Assembly (NCBI GenBank): GCA_937918955.1
Contig: CAKZRZ010000147.1
Coordinates: 1 to 32,053 of the forward strand
Direction of reading: 5' to 3'
Length of the DNA stretch: 32,053 bases
Source of the DNA: an uncultured Arenicella sp.
Lineage (GTDB): Bacteria; Pseudomonadota; Gammaproteobacteria; Arenicellales; Arenicellaceae
Below, piece by piece: positions 25,115-32,053 of this stretch (the first letter of the stretch is position 1; each line of letters starts with the position of its first letter). The notes beneath the pieces were generated by a model. The model made no database searches, was not told where the DNA came from, and worked only from the letters and a program-made list of their open reading frames with translations. The translations under genes and the position numbers were made by a program.

Positions 25115-26380
25115 CTAAGGGTAGCTCGGTAAAATAGAAAGTAGTCCGGCAATCTTGAGAATTATTATTAAAACTCCAAAGCCTGCAACCGAATACCACG
25201 ACACTTTTTCAGAGAAGGTGAGAGCTGCATCTCGCCGCATAGTTTTATACATGAGCGCAGGCACAATAAAAAAGCTGAAAGCAACAAACACTCCCGCGTA
25301 AGCAATTGCGCTCACAAACCCATATGGAGCAATTAGACTTCCAATCAAAGGTGGCGCAAATGCCAATAAAACCGCCTTTAGCGTGGCATGAGATTGCTTA
25401 TCTAAATCGAAACGATCTCGTAAAAAGTGAACCAAACCCAAGCCAACACCTAAAAAGGATGTAATCACTGCAAAGTTTGAAAACCAAACTAAGCTAAATT
25501 TTATTGCAGAACTGTCGGTGCGCGTTTGCAAGGCTGCGACCAAGGCATTTAAGCCACCGCCATCACTTTTAACAACCAAGAAGCTTTCGCGCGAAACATG
25601 ACCTAAGGTCGACATCAACCAAACAACATAGACGAGAAGAGCAAGCAGTAAACCTAAAAAAAGAGCGCGCTTAATATCGAGCTCCTTATTTTCATAATGC
25701 TCACACAAACTTGGTACCAGACCGGCACAGGCGAACGCCGTAACAAACACTGGCAAAGCCGCCCATAAATATTTAAGGCTCGAATCGGCCTGCTTAATCA
25801 GCATAGAAAATTCAAGGCTTAACACCAGGCCTGAGTTTGCTGCAATAAAACTGGCGCACATGCCCAACATCAAAATACCTGAGACACGACTCACAGTCGA
25901 CGCACCTAAGGCAATAAAGAGCGCGGCGATTGAAGCAAAAACAAGACTCAAGAAGGAGCGAGCAATCTCAAAATCATCCGGCCAAAACGACAGTATTTGC
26001 AGCTTAGCGATCATGCTCCGCTCTAGAATTCCGGCACCGGCTGTGATGTAAGCGTACATTAAGATAAACATGATAAACGCTATCGAAAGGTTGTTTATCA
26101 TCGCGTACCTCGGACCCAATATATCGCTAATCAAGGTGTCAAAACTGCTGCCCTCTGGGTAACGAACATTGACATCTAATAGTAGTTTTGCAGCGAGGTA
26201 GGTGATGCAACAGACAAACGCTAAGCCTAGAGAAGAGAGAACAAACCAAGAACCTGATGCCACCAAAGGTAATGCAAACATTCCAGCGCCTATCGCGCCA
26301 CCGGCGACTAACATAATACCGTGCCATAAAGGTCGAGGACCTGCTAACCCGGCATTCGGGCGCTCAATCACGGAAGGCAT
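25115..26380 (-). CDS. Aromatic amino acid (Tyr/Trp) permease, HAAAP family
   Basis: A 421-residue inner-membrane protein with about 11 hydrophobic segments. The first one carries the family signature GGAIGAGMFALPLV (about 27-40), typical of TyrP, Mtr and TnaB permeases, followed by LLDVNVRYPEGSSFDTLI. It should import tryptophan or tyrosine with protons; the exact amino acid cannot be told. The start codon at 26380 is the first ATG with no in-frame alternative before the first TM. It is divergent from the FMN riboswitch unit, sharing about 120 bases of upstream DNA. A terminator hairpin at 25070-25100 lies just after the stop codon. Confidence 0.9.
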   Translation of the reverse strand: MPSVIERPNAGLAGPRPLWHGIMLVAGGAIGAGMFALPLVASGSWFVLSSLGLAFVCCITYLAAKLLLDVNVRYPEGSSFDTLISDILGPRYAMINNLSIAFIMFILMYAYITAGAGILERSMIAKLQILSFWPDDFEIARSFLSLVFASIAALFIALGASTVSRVSGILMLGMCASFIAANSGLVLSLEFSMLIKQADSSLKYLWAALPVFVTAFACAGLVPSLCEHYENKELDIKRALFLGLLLALLVYVVWLMSTLGHVSRESFLVVKSDGGGLNALVAALQTRTDSSAIKFSLVWFSNFAVITSFLGVGLGLVHFLRDRFDLDKQSHATLKAVLLAFAPPLIGSLIAPYGFVSAIAYAGVFVAFSFFIVPALMYKTMRRDAALTFSEKVSWYSVAGFGVLIIILKIAGLLSILPSYP

Positions 26381-26470
26381 CTAGTTGGGAAATCGCTTTG
26401 TTCGAGTCATGAAGCAAGCTTACACTGAACGCAAAATTTCTGCCCCATATACTCTTGCTAGACTTTTGAT

Positions 26471-26500
26471 TATACTCGGCGCCCCGATACCTTTATCGGG
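26471..26500 (+). promoter_or_regulatory. Candidate -10 box and 5' hairpin before the riboswitch
   Basis: TATACT at 26471-26476 (a second copy at 26448-26453) is a possible -10 box, but no clear -35 box is seen. CCCGATA (26483-26489) pairs with TATCGGG (26494-26500) directly before the riboswitch, forming a short 5' hairpin. Confidence 0.35.
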
Positions 26501-26661
26501 ATTCTCAGGGCGGGGTGTAATTCCCCACCGGCGGTAATCGCAATAATGTCTCCAGATATTAATTGTGTAGCCCGCGGGCGCTTCAGATAATTCTCTTATC
26601 TGAAGGACAAGCAGACTTGGTGAGATTCCAAGGCCGACAGTTAGAGTCTGGTTATGAGAAT
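26501..26661 (+). promoter_or_regulatory. FMN riboswitch (RFN element)
   Basis: The conserved RFN core is present: closing stem ATTCTCA (26501-26507) with TGAGAAT (26655-26661), then GGGCGGGGTG, CCCACCGGCGGT, AGCCCGCGGGCGC, a variable hairpin (CTTCAGATAA / TTATCTGAAG), GGTGAGATTCC and GGCCGACAGTTAGAGTC. FMN binding normally lowers expression of riboflavin genes. A strong AAGGAG follows one base after the closing stem, which points to translational rather than transcriptional control. ATG-TCTCC at 26546-26553 could pair with GGAGCAT (26664-26670), a possible alternative fold. Confidence 0.95.
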
Positions 26662-26674
26662 AAGGAGCATTTCG

Positions 26675-26728
26675 ATGAGCTTGTGTTTTTATGCCTTGTC
26701 GTATGAACCTTGTTTGCCCTCAATTTAG
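26675..26728 (+). CDS. Possible 17-residue leader peptide between riboswitch and ribH
   Basis: A short frame encodes MSLCFYALSYEPCLPSI followed by TAG. Its start is preceded by AAGGAG (26662-26667) with a 7-base spacer, the best ribosome site in this transcript and directly next to the riboswitch closing stem. The stop codon is 23 bases before the ribH ATG and lies in the loop of a hairpin whose 3' arm holds ribH's only SD-like bases. Translation could couple FMN sensing to ribH. It could also be the chance frame that follows a displaced ribosome site; only conservation would decide. Confidence 0.35.
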   Translation: MSLCFYALSYEPCLPSI

Positions 26729-26742
26729 TACTACAGATTGAG
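26719..26742 (+). promoter_or_regulatory. Hairpin masking the ribH ribosome site
   Basis: CTCAAT (26719-26724) pairs with ATTGAG (26737-26742), a 6-bp stem with a 12-base loop. The GAG at 26740-26742 is the only SD-like sequence before the ribH start (spacer 9). A ribosome finishing the 17-codon frame would cover the left arm and open the stem. Confidence 0.35.
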
Positions 26743-26751
26743 TAAATACGA

Positions 26752-27213
26752 ATGACAAATTCAACAAACACAAAACGGATCGCTTTTATCCAAGCGTGTT
26801 GGCATCGCGAGATTGTCGACCAGCTCCGCGATTCATTTGCCACCGAGTTCAAAAACTTAAGCGAACTCGAGGTCGACTTCTTTGAGTTACCAGGCGCTTA
26901 TGAAATACCTCTATTCGCAAAAACATTAGCCGAAACGGGTAACTATGCCGGTATAGTTGCAGCAGGCCTAGTGGTCGATGGCGGCATATATCGCCATGAC
27001 TTTGTCGCTTCAACAGTGATCGACAACCTAATGCGCGCGCAAATGGACACTGGTGTGCCGGTTTTTTCGGCAGTACTGACACCGCACCACTTTCACGCTG
27101 GCGAAGAGCATACAGCCTTTTTTAAAGAGCATTTCCTTAAAAAAGGCAAAGAAGCGGCACATGCATGTGCTCAGACAATTAATAGCCTGAGCCTGATCGG
27201 CAAACAACAATAA
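26752..27213 (+). CDS. ribH: 6,7-dimethyl-8-ribityllumazine synthase, RibH2 type
   Basis: A 153-residue enzyme that condenses the ribityl-aminouracil with dihydroxybutanone phosphate in riboflavin synthesis. It has the conserved aromatic Trp17 (IAFIQACWH), PGAYEIP (47-53), the GGIYRHDFVAS loop with catalytic His82 and VFSAVLTPHHFH. These match the RibH2 (type II) lumazine synthases known from Brucella and Mesorhizobium, which form decamers, rather than the common icosahedral or pentameric RibH1. An in-frame stop lies two codons before the ATG, so the start is fixed. It stands alone, without ribB, ribD or ribE, under an FMN riboswitch. The Brucella ribH2 gene also has such a riboswitch, as I recall. 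Confidence 0.95.
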   Translation: MTNSTNTKRIAFIQACWHREIVDQLRDSFATEFKNLSELEVDFFELPGAYEIPLFAKTLAETGNYAGIVAAGLVVDGGIYRHDFVASTVIDNLMRAQMDTGVPVFSAVLTPHHFHAGEEHTAFFKEHFLKKGKEAAHACAQTINSLSLIGKQQ

Positions 27214-27312
27214 ACTGCGATAATTATTGGCAGGGCTTTAAAGGATTCACAAGCTCTGCCGTTATGATAAACCTTAGGCTAGCAGCAGTTGAATTAGCTT
27301 GTATCTCTAGAA

Positions 27313-27348
27313 AACGGGCCTAACCGGCCCGTTGATTTAACTTTTTTT
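27313..27348 (+). terminator. Terminator-like hairpin after ribH
   Basis: AACGGGCC pairs with GGCCCGTT around a five-base loop (27313-27333), followed after eight bases by a run of seven T (27342-27348). The gap before the T-run makes it imperfect, but it is the best terminator candidate between ribH and the symporter gene. Confidence 0.6.
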
Positions 27349-27431
27349 GGCACCAAAGTAATTGATATTCTCGTCGATCAGCGCAGAATCATATCCACCA
27401 AATTAATAGCCTAGGTTCACCAAACCCGCCT

Positions 27432-28898
27432 ATGACTGCGAGCACAAGTACACAAGCGGCTGCCGAAATCGGTGGCACTCTTGTAAGTCAATTTCTCGAA
27501 CCTGCAATTGCGTTTATCAACAATATATTGTGGGGCGAATACAACATTTTAATTGCTCTGCTTATCATCGCAGGCCTGTGGTTTTCGATAGCCCTTGGTG
27601 GTGTGCAGTTCAAACACTTTCGACATATGTTCGGCTTGATTGGCAACAGCATGCAAGCGGATAAAAATGGCATCAGCTCATTCCAAGCGCTTTGCACGAG
27701 CCTATCCGCCCGAGTTGGCACAGGCAATTTGGCAGGAGTCGCAATGGCAATTTCAGTTGGTGGTGCAGGCGCCGTGTTTTGGATGTGGGTAATCGCTCTA
27801 CTCGGTATGGCCACCGGTTTTGCTGAAAGTCTATTGGCGCAAGTCTATAAAGTACGAGATACCAAAAATGAGTATCGAGGTGGACCAGCCTACTATATCC
27901 AACAAGGTTTAGGCCTGCGATGGCTTGCGGTGCTTTTCTCGATTTGCCTCTTTTTGGGCTATGGCTTGTTCTTTAGCGCCATGCAAGCCAACACCATCAG
28001 TGACGCGTTAAACAATGCCTACCAAATACCAACACATTATTCAGGCGTTGTCATCACGCTTGTCTCTGGCACTATTGTAATTGGCGGCTTGCGCACCATC
28101 GCACGCTTTGCCGAATTAGTAGTACCAGTAATGGGCCTTGCCTATGTACTCACCGCTCTAGCGATCACCTTCTATAATATCGACGCAGTGCCAAACATGA
28201 TTGCTACCATTATTAGCTCAGCATTTGGCTTACAAGAAGCTGGTGCAGGCGCACTTGGCGCCGCTCTAAAAGCTGGAATTCAGCGAGGCTTATACTCCAA
28301 TGAAGCAGGTTCTGGTAGCGCGCCACATGCAGCTGCGAGCGCCTCACCCAAGCCAAACCACCCGGCAACTCAAGGCTATATTCAAATGCTGGGCGTGTTC
28401 TTCGATACAATTGTCTTATGCACATGCACCGCAATTATCATTCTCTTAGCAGGCGATTATTCTAGCGAAGGCGCCACCGGCATTCGCCTCACACAAAATG
28501 CCATGAACGTGCACATGGGGAACACAGGCCTGCACTTTGTATCAATGGCGATTACCTTGTTTGCGTTCACCTCGGTCGTTGCAAACTTCGCCTATGCACA
28601 AAGCAATCTCCAGATATTTGGCGCCGATACTAAGCTCGGCAATGCCGCTTACATCGTTATCTATTTGGGGATGGTGTTTTGGGGATCTGGTGCAACACTT
28701 GAAATTGTTTGGAGCGCGGCGGATATGGCCTTAGGCTTAATGACCTTGGTTAATGTGACAGCCTTAGCGCTGCTGACGCCAACCATAATCTCTGTTAGCC
28801 GCGACTATTTTTCAAAACACGAGCGCGGCGATGAGATGCGCTTCAGAAAAGGCGATTGCACTATCCAGGGTAAAACGGAAAATGATATTTGGAATTGA
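27432..28898 (+). CDS. Sodium:alanine/glycine symporter, AGCS family
   Basis: A 488-residue inner-membrane protein with about 10-11 hydrophobic segments. Family patterns are the SLSARVGTGNLAGVAMAI segment, GFAESLLAQVYKVRD followed by YRGGPAYYIQQGLG, and the conserved NEAGSGSAPHAAASA motif. AGCS carriers (AlsT, AgcS, GlyP) import alanine, glycine or related amino acids with sodium, which suits a marine organism. Of the 488 residues the last 40 are cytoplasmic and charged. No clear ribosome site lies before the ATG. It is likely a single-gene unit, 218 bases after ribH with a terminator between. The substrate is inferred from the family. Confidence 0.95.
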   Translation: MTASTSTQAAAEIGGTLVSQFLEPAIAFINNILWGEYNILIALLIIAGLWFSIALGGVQFKHFRHMFGLIGNSMQADKNGISSFQALCTSLSARVGTGNLAGVAMAISVGGAGAVFWMWVIALLGMATGFAESLLAQVYKVRDTKNEYRGGPAYYIQQGLGLRWLAVLFSICLFLGYGLFFSAMQANTISDALNNAYQIPTHYSGVVITLVSGTIVIGGLRTIARFAELVVPVMGLAYVLTALAITFYNIDAVPNMIATIISSAFGLQEAGAGALGAALKAGIQRGLYSNEAGSGSAPHAAASASPKPNHPATQGYIQMLGVFFDTIVLCTCTAIIILLAGDYSSEGATGIRLTQNAMNVHMGNTGLHFVSMAITLFAFTSVVANFAYAQSNLQIFGADTKLGNAAYIVIYLGMVFWGSGATLEIVWSAADMALGLMTLVNVTALALLTPTIISVSRDYFSKHERGDEMRFRKGDCTIQGKTENDIWN

Positions 28899-28997
28899 GT
28901 TATCGATTTTCAAACCTGTATGACCAAAAACCGTCACGTTTAATTGCGATACTAAATTATATCCATTCGATAAGCTTATTAGCGTGCCCTATAATAA

Positions 28998-29912
28998 ATG
29001 AAACAAATCGTCATTGCCGTCAGTGTCGTGCTCCTGACTACTTCCAGCATTAGCGCTGAACCGAACTCTATAAACATTATGGATCAAGACTATTCTCACA
29101 TCGACGTTCAAGGCCATCGAGGCGCACGCGCGGTCTTACCCGAAAACTCTATTCCGGCCCTGCGATACGCCTTAGAGCTCGGCGTCGATACCCTCGAGTT
29201 TGATTTAGGAGTAACTAAGGACGGCGTGGTGATGCTAATGCATGACCAACAAATCAACCCGGTAATTTGCCAATATAAAGACGGTAGAGAAGCAGAAGAA
29301 GGCCTATGGCTACATGAGCTAAACTTAGAACAAGTAAAACAGTTCGACTGCGGTTCAAAGAAAAACCCTCGTTTCGACAAGCAACAGACTGTGCCCGGAA
29401 CAGAGATTCCAACACTCAGAGAAGTGTTCGAGATGGTAAAAGACTCAGAACTCGAGAACTCTAAAACAGTCTTGTTTAACATCGAAACCAAAAGCGACCC
29501 GAGAAAACCTCATGCGCAACCCTCGCCACACGATTTCGTCGAAGCTGTGGCAAGCGTAATTAAAGAGTTTGACCTAGAATCACGGGTCACGCTGCAGTCG
29601 TTCGACCCAGCAACACTCATCGCGGCAAAAGAAATCGCGCCAAACCTACAGATCTCGGCACTATTCGGGAACAAACCAGATGATTGGTTAGAGGCGGCTG
29701 AAGCGGTCGGGGCTGACATCATCTCACCGCATCACAACTTGCTTGGCCGCAAAGACGTTGAAAAGATTCAAGAGGCCGGCTTAGCCGTGATTCCATGGAC
29801 AGCCAATAGTAAGCGCCAATGGGCTAGGCTATTAAAGCTCAATGTCGACGGAATCATTACCGACGACCCTGAAGCGCTACTTGAGTACTTAGGCAGACAG
29901 CGTTCTAAGTAA
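28998..29912 (+). CDS. Periplasmic glycerophosphodiester phosphodiesterase
   Basis: A 304-residue protein with a signal peptide (cleavage near residue 20, SISA). The GDPD catalytic pattern is complete: GHRGAR with His40-Arg41, PENS (48-51), EFDLGVTKDG with Glu67 and Asp69, MHD with His82, and later VTLQSFDP and IIS-PHH segments in the barrel. It splits glycerophosphodiesters to glycerol-3-phosphate and an alcohol, a way to gain phosphorus and carbon from lipid debris. A TATAAT ends two bases before the ATG, and there is no ribosome site; the signal peptide still fixes this start. It converges with the nucleoside transporter gene 30 bases on. Confidence 0.95.
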   Translation: MKQIVIAVSVVLLTTSSISAEPNSINIMDQDYSHIDVQGHRGARAVLPENSIPALRYALELGVDTLEFDLGVTKDGVVMLMHDQQINPVICQYKDGREAEEGLWLHELNLEQVKQFDCGSKKNPRFDKQQTVPGTEIPTLREVFEMVKDSELENSKTVLFNIETKSDPRKPHAQPSPHDFVEAVASVIKEFDLESRVTLQSFDPATLIAAKEIAPNLQISALFGNKPDDWLEAAEAVGADIISPHHNLLGRKDVEKIQEAGLAVIPWTANSKRQWARLLKLNVDGIITDDPEALLEYLGRQRSK

Positions 29913-29942
29913 TCAAGCTTAGAACCATCGGCCGTTAATTAG

Positions 29943-31208
29943 CTATGCTAGCGTTAACACTCCGATCACACTCGCGGTCATACACGTAGCCAATGTGCCG
30001 CTGACAATGCTCAGCAAGCCTAGGCGCGTGATTTCTCCACGTCGCTCAGGCGCCATCGCGGAAAGCCCACCAATCAAAATGCCCAAGCTTCCAAAGTTAG
30101 CAAAGCCACACAAGGCGTAGCTAATGATTAGGTCACTTCGCGGGCTTAGCGCATCGCTTGGCAACTGGCTTTGCGCGATAAACGCTAAAAATTCATTCAA
30201 TACCGTCTTGATGCCCATCAGCGAACCGGCCGAGGTTGCTTCAGCCCAAGGAATGCCCATGAGCCAGCAAATTGGAGCCATAACCCAACCCAATACGCGC
30301 TCGAGTGAAATTGGCGACCCGTTATAATCTGGCAACAAACCTAAACCGAGGTTGGTCAAAGTGACTAAGGCAATAAAGGTAACGATCAAAGCCAAAATAC
30401 CCAACATCATCTGCATTGCGCTCACAGCGCCTTGTGATATAGCGTCCATTGAGCCTTCATAATCGAATGCTATTTCAGCTTCCGACGGAGTCGGTTCACC
30501 AGTTTGGGGCACCATGGTTAAGGAAATCATCACCGCCGCCGGAACGCTCATAATAGAAGCGGTCAAAATATGGCCAACCGCATCGCTGATCACTTGATTC
30601 AAAAACGTCGAATACAACACCAGCACCGTACCCGCCACCGTTGACATGCCCAGAGTCATCACCAAAAACAATTCAGAGTAGCTAAGCTTACGAATACTAT
30701 TGCGGATAAACAGCGGAGCCTCAACCATGCCAATAAAAATGTTCGCAGCACCAGACAACGCTACCGCACCACCAATATTTAGTGTTTTAGTGAAAATTGC
30801 CGCTAAGCCTTTAATAATTAGCGGTAAAATACGCCAGTGTGACAACAATGCTGTAAGCGCCCCAATAACAATAATCAAAGGAAATGCTTGAAACGCCAAA
30901 ATTACACTAGCGCCTGTATTCGGCTCAAGCTCCTCAAAGGGAAGCTTTCCACCACCTAGATAACCGAACACAAAACTGGTGCCAACATTAGTTGCTTCCT
31001 GCAAAGCCAAAACCGCTTGATTCATCACTCCAAACATAGCTTGGAATAATGGAATCTTCAGGAATACCAAGGCCAGCACTACTTGCAGGCCCACGGCCGC
31101 TACCCAAAGCCGGATATTGATACGTTTTGGCCCCACGCAAAATAGCATCGCGATCAAAGGGAATGCGATTAAACCTAAAGCGCTTTGTAAATTTGGCAGG
31201 AAATCCAT
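29943..31208 (-). CDS. CNT-family nucleoside transporter (NupC-like)
   Basis: A 421-residue inner-membrane protein with about ten hydrophobic segments. Family hallmarks are TSFVFGYLGGG near residue 77, FQAFPLIIVIGALTALL, the GAANIFIGMVEAPLFIRN motif in the transport core and YALCGFANFGSLGI near the C-terminus. CNT proteins import nucleosides with sodium or protons. The first hydrophobic segment starts at about residue 10, consistent with the chosen start. No nucleoside-catabolic genes are adjacent. It is divergent from the TonB-dependent receptor gene at 31523 with a 314-base gap. Confidence 0.95.
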   Translation of the reverse strand: MDFLPNLQSALGLIAFPLIAMLFCVGPKRINIRLWVAAVGLQVVLALVFLKIPLFQAMFGVMNQAVLALQEATNVGTSFVFGYLGGGKLPFEELEPNTGASVILAFQAFPLIIVIGALTALLSHWRILPLIIKGLAAIFTKTLNIGGAVALSGAANIFIGMVEAPLFIRNSIRKLSYSELFLVMTLGMSTVAGTVLVLYSTFLNQVISDAVGHILTASIMSVPAAVMISLTMVPQTGEPTPSEAEIAFDYEGSMDAISQGAVSAMQMMLGILALIVTFIALVTLTNLGLGLLPDYNGSPISLERVLGWVMAPICWLMGIPWAEATSAGSLMGIKTVLNEFLAFIAQSQLPSDALSPRSDLIISYALCGFANFGSLGILIGGLSAMAPERRGEITRLGLLSIVSGTLATCMTASVIGVLTLA

Positions 31209-31522
31209 GAATGCTCAGAGGGTTATATTGAAGACGAGCACGACTTTACTGTTTCTTCAGACTGTCGACAAGCGCTAAACACGGCTTAAGCCACTAGCTT
31301 TGACGACAAACGTCAACAAGTGACCAATCAATCTAAATTTTAAAAATAAAATTAGTGATTTTTACGATAATAAGTGGACGGAGTGTCACACTTTTGCAAC
31401 ACTCTCGTCGTATAAAAGATACAATTAACGCCCACGTTAAGAATTAGTTATGTTCGGTCAATTTTGGCCGGATTTTCTCACAACAATCGCAAGTCGGATT
31501 AATCATCCGGGGGTCTTTTACC
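31209..31522. other. 314-base intergenic region between divergent transport genes
   Basis: It separates the CNT gene (minus) and the TonB-dependent receptor gene (plus). TTGCAA (31394-31399) and nearby TATAAA (31411) or TACAAT (31420) are plus-strand promoter pieces, but none has ideal spacing. A small hairpin CGGAT-TAATC-ATCCG (31495-31509) lies just before the receptor's ribosome site. An A/T-rich stretch at 31330-31375 is seen. No gene is supported. Confidence 0.5.
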
Positions 31523-32053
31523 ATGCCGCGAAATTTTGCAAACGGCTTTTTTAAAGCCACTACCGTGTTACTGCTGAGTGTTATCTCAGCGGCCGCGATA
31601 GCTCAATCAACAACCTCGTCTATTCGAGGTAAACTGCTCGACTCAGCTGGCAACGCCGTTGCAAATGCTGAAGTTGTAGTAACCGACCAACGTACTGGTT
31701 CAGAGCGTCGCGTTCGCTCAAACAACAGTGGTACTTTCTTCGCTTCAAACCTTCAAGTTGGTGGCCCATTCGTGGTTACTGTAGATGGCGTAGCGTCGGC
31801 AACTGTTCCAAACATCTCTCTTGGCGATGCCTACAATCTAACCATTAACGATGTCGGCGCACCCGTTGCAAGCGACACTGTTGAAGAAGTTGTTGTTTTA
31901 GGCTCAGCGGTTGTAGCAGATATTTCGGCTGGCCCGTCTGCGATTTTCTCGCAAGACGTTCTAGAGTCAGCGGTTGCATTTAACCGTGATATTAAAGACG
32001 TATTCAGTAATGACCCACGAATCAACATCGATGACCCATCACGTGGTTCGGGC
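31523..32053 (+). CDS. TonB-dependent receptor, Oar-like, N-terminal part
   Basis: The frame is open to the window edge, so 177 residues are visible and the C-terminal plug end and barrel are missing. The signal peptide has the core VLLLSVISAAAIA with cleavage near residue 28. A carboxypeptidase-regulatory-like (CarboxypepD_reg) beta domain follows (about 33-115, SIRGKLLDSAGNAVANAEV). The TonB-box-like EEVVVLGS comes at about 124-131, then the start of the plug with VLESAVAFNRDIKDVFSNDPRI. Such receptors import large or complex substrates (oligosaccharides, peptides, siderophores) across the outer membrane. A G-rich stretch (GGGGGT) lies 7-8 bases before the ATG. The gene lies beyond all lengths needed to judge substrate. 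Confidence 0.9.
   Translation, partial: MPRNFANGFFKATTVLLLSVISAAAIAQSTTSSIRGKLLDSAGNAVANAEVVVTDQRTGSERRVRSNNSGTFFASNLQVGGPFVVTVDGVASATVPNISLGDAYNLTINDVGAPVASDTVEEVVVLGSAVVADISAGPSAIFSQDVLESAVAFNRDIKDVFSNDPRINIDDPSRGSG

Noticed and set aside
25115-27213. Functional link between the aromatic amino acid permease and the riboflavin unit
   Set aside because: The genes are divergent, the riboswitch controls only the plus strand, and no shared regulatory site is visible; the adjacency alone is not evidence.
1-32053. CRISPR arrays, IS elements, prophage genes, tRNA or rRNA genes
   Set aside because: No regularly spaced repeats, transposase or integrase motifs, terminal repeats, tRNA cloverleafs or rRNA signatures were found on either strand.

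Overview
The window looks like a chromosomal segment of a marine gammaproteobacterium with roughly mid-40s G+C. This rests on the linked core genes glyQ-glyS-gmhB-plsC, hslV-hslU, a proteobacterial-type gshA, lipoproteins with clear lipoboxes, and an Oar-like TonB-dependent receptor at the right edge. The Arenicella/Alteromonas-like marine groups are plausible, but a genus cannot be fixed from this sequence. I see no insertion sequence, prophage, integrase, CRISPR array, tRNA or rRNA. Several start codons have no recognisable Shine-Dalgarno (SD) sequence.

Layout. 1-2143: end of a glycosyltransferase gene followed by a GH13 sucrose-phosphorylase-family enzyme, probably a glucosylglycerate-type compatible-solute module. 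2197-3645: a membrane-anchored LytTR regulator divergent from a small exported NTF2-like protein. 3786-6528: a secreted S8 protease with a PA-domain insert and a 2OG-Fe(II) oxygenase, both on the minus strand, with a strong bidirectional terminator at 3728-3751. 6529-7329: an 801-base interval without a credible gene but with several perfect palindromes; its right part is the glyQS promoter/leader. 7330-12898: glyQ, glyS, gmhB, plsC and mscS on the plus strand. 12922-19415 (minus): a SlyB-like lipoprotein, gshA, a GH12-like lipoprotein, an SDR enzyme, a small membrane protein, and hslVU behind a sigma-32-like promoter. 19523-21295 (minus): a lipoprotein-type gamma-glutamyltransferase. 21417-22748: a COQ8-like ABC1 kinase. 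22753-23592 (minus): a CsgG/FlgT-like exported protein. 24076-25065: an orphan TAXI-type binding protein. 25115-26380 (minus): an aromatic amino acid permease. 26501-27213: an FMN riboswitch, a possible 17-codon leader ORF and a RibH2-type lumazine synthase. 27432-31208: an AGCS symporter, a glycerophosphodiester phosphodiesterase and a CNT nucleoside transporter. 31523-32053: the start of a TonB-dependent receptor.

How it fits together. Most of the window is housekeeping (glycyl-tRNA charging, lipid and LPS precursors, proteostasis, glutathione) mixed with nutrient uptake (nucleosides, alanine/glycine, aromatic amino acids, TAXI ligand, glycerophosphodiesters, extracellular protein and glucan breakdown). 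The most interesting element is the riboflavin control unit. The riboswitch ends directly at the best SD in its transcript, but that SD serves a 17-codon ORF rather than ribH. The ORF's stop codon lies in the loop of a hairpin whose 3' arm holds the only SD-like bases of ribH. This suggests, as an inference, that translation of the small ORF passes the FMN signal on to ribH.
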